Assembly (NCBI GenBank): GCA_002414125.1
Contig: DHYN01000101.1
Coordinates: forward strand, 8,652 to 16,265
Direction of reading: 5' to 3'
Length of the DNA stretch: 7,614 bases
Source of the DNA: Ruminococcus sp. UBA5129
GTDB lineage: Bacteria; Bacillota; Clostridia; Oscillospirales; Ruminococcaceae
Shown: piece after piece, positions 6,833 to 7,614 of the stretch
Numbering within the stretch: the first letter of the stretch is position 1
How the letters are laid out: every line of letters begins with the position of its first letter
The notes under the pieces: generated by a model
Told to the model about the DNA's origin: nothing
Databases searched by the model: none
The model's input: only the letters and a program-made list of their open reading frames with translations
Translations under genes and position numbers: made by a program

Positions 6833-6871
6833 CGCCCACACTTTTGGCAAAATTGCACAAATGCATGGGCG
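6833..6871 (-). other. Imperfect inverted repeat between the small membrane gene and the MoxR promoter
   Basis: The outer arms CGCCCA and TGGGCG pair perfectly over 6 bp. Inside them, after a 2x2 mismatch, C-G and a TTTG/CAAA block also pair. On the minus strand the second arm is followed by the A/T-rich run TAATATTTATATATAAAA, not a clean U-tract. It could be a weak terminator for the gene ending at 6898 or a regulator-binding site upstream of the -35 box. I cannot tell which. Confidence 0.35.
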
Positions 6872-6897
6872 CTCAATTGTTGAAAATTATTTCTTAA

Positions 6898-7578
6898 TTA
6901 ATAGAATTCTTCACTTGAAGCTTTCTTCCTTTTGATAACGCTAACTACTATGATAGCTACACCTGCGATCGCGGCGATAATGCCTCCGAAGAAGAAAACG
7001 TAAACCATATTTGTAATCTCCGAATCCATAAGTTTCATTGATACATACATAGAATCGCCTGTAACAAGAGAGAGATCATCCATAGCTTCATCTCTGTACG
7101 TTATATAATCATCGTCCTCGGGCTGTGTGAACGTTCTTCCCTTGAAATCAATGCCAATCTCGGGCGGAAGCGCATTTTCGTCCTCGCTCGTAAGATAGTC
7201 ATACCACTTATCAGCAGCATCGTCAAGCTTCGCCATGGTATCCTTGTTAGCGGTCGAGAAGATGCAGTAGAAAAACTCACCTTCATCATCCGAGAAGAGC
7301 ATCTCGTCTGTAAAGTTACCGATTATATAATAGTTTGTCTCACGCTTGCTTACGGTAACACCGAATTTCTTCTCCGTTTCTTCATATGTTGCGAACGGTC
7401 CGTATACGAAATCTATCTTTCCCTCTGCCATTACAAAATCCTCAAGATCTGGAGCAGAGCATTCATTAATATTCACATGCTCACCCTTTATCAAAACCTT
7501 AAGATCTCTCAGAGTCGCAAGAGGAATCACAATTCCGAATATCAGCAGTACGATCGCGAGCTTAATTGATGTTTTCAT
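6898..7578 (-). CDS. Uncharacterised small membrane protein, one helix at each end
   Basis: 226 residues, family not recognised. The N-terminal helix (about 5-22, after a single lysine) is most likely an uncleaved signal anchor. Residues 24-189 form a hydrophilic, acidic domain that should lie outside the cell. A second helix at about 191-214 is followed by a short basic tail KRKKASSEEFY, consistent with a cytosolic C-terminus by the positive-inside rule. The domain holds alternating strands (for example NYYIIGNF at 82-89 and FFYCIFSTA at 102-110) and no catalytic motif I can name; the single exposed cysteines at 40 and 105 could pair. The start has AAGGGG at a 6-nt gap. It is separated from the MoxR operon by a promoter and a possible hairpin, so it is probably the last gene of another transcript. 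Confidence 0.85.
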   Translation of the reverse strand: MKTSIKLAIVLLIFGIVIPLATLRDLKVLIKGEHVNINECSAPDLEDFVMAEGKIDFVYGPFATYEETEKKFGVTVSKRETNYYIIGNFTDEMLFSDDEGEFFYCIFSTANKDTMAKLDDAADKWYDYLTSEDENALPPEIGIDFKGRTFTQPEDDDYITYRDEAMDDLSLVTGDSMYVSMKLMDSEITNMVYVFFFGGIIAAIAGVAIIVVSVIKRKKASSEEFY

Positions 7579-7584
7579 GGCTTT

Positions 7585-7590
7585 CCCCTT
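7585..7590 (-). promoter_or_regulatory. Ribosome binding site of the small membrane protein gene
   Basis: AAGGGG 6 nt before the ATG at 7578-7576. The 24 bases upstream of it, up to the window edge, are too short to assign. Two frames are open from the edge to a TGA (7593-7591 and 7577-7575); either could be the tail of an upstream gene. Confidence 0.55.
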
Positions 7591-7614
7591 TCAGAAAAAC
7601 ACCGCAGCTTTCCT

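Overview
The window reads as a stretch of chromosome from an anaerobic Clostridia-class Firmicute, most likely Ruminococcus or a close relative. This rests on moderate GC, strong AAGGAG/AGGAGG ribosome binding sites, a sigma-A promoter with a perfect TATAAT, and above all a secreted protein ending in a type I dockerin (two calcium loops of the DxNxDGxxDxxD kind), the hallmark of cellulosome-forming ruminococci and clostridia. All recognisable genes lie on the minus strand, so transcription runs from high to low coordinates. No RNA genes, insertion sequences, CRISPR arrays or phage genes were seen.

Layout in transcription order. (1) 7578-6898: a small protein of unknown function with one membrane segment at each end and an acidic domain between them. 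(2) 6897-6741: a 157-bp intergenic region with an imperfect hairpin and a well-formed promoter (TTGCGG, 17 bp, TATAAT with an extended -10 TG). (3) 6740-5802: a MoxR-type AAA+ ATPase. (4) 5800-4640: a DUF58 protein. (5) 4637-2406: a membrane-anchored transglutaminase-like protein. (6) 2404-1313: a secreted C39-like cysteine peptidase with a Thr/Pro/Ala linker, an SH3-like domain and a C-terminal dockerin. (7) 1298-330: ribosomal protein L11 methyltransferase (prmA). (8) 294-1: the start of a small uncharacterised cytosolic protein that runs off the window.

Genes 3 to 6 are packed with 1-2 bp between each stop and the next start, and no terminator is visible down to the window edge, so one promoter probably drives genes 3 to 8. 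MoxR, DUF58 and transglutaminase form a widely conserved three-gene envelope module whose exact function is unresolved. The unusual part is that a dockerin-bearing, secreted papain-fold enzyme sits directly behind the transglutaminase gene. This suggests, without proving it, that an envelope module and a scaffold-attached extracellular cysteine enzyme are made together. prmA and the last gene look like housekeeping passengers.
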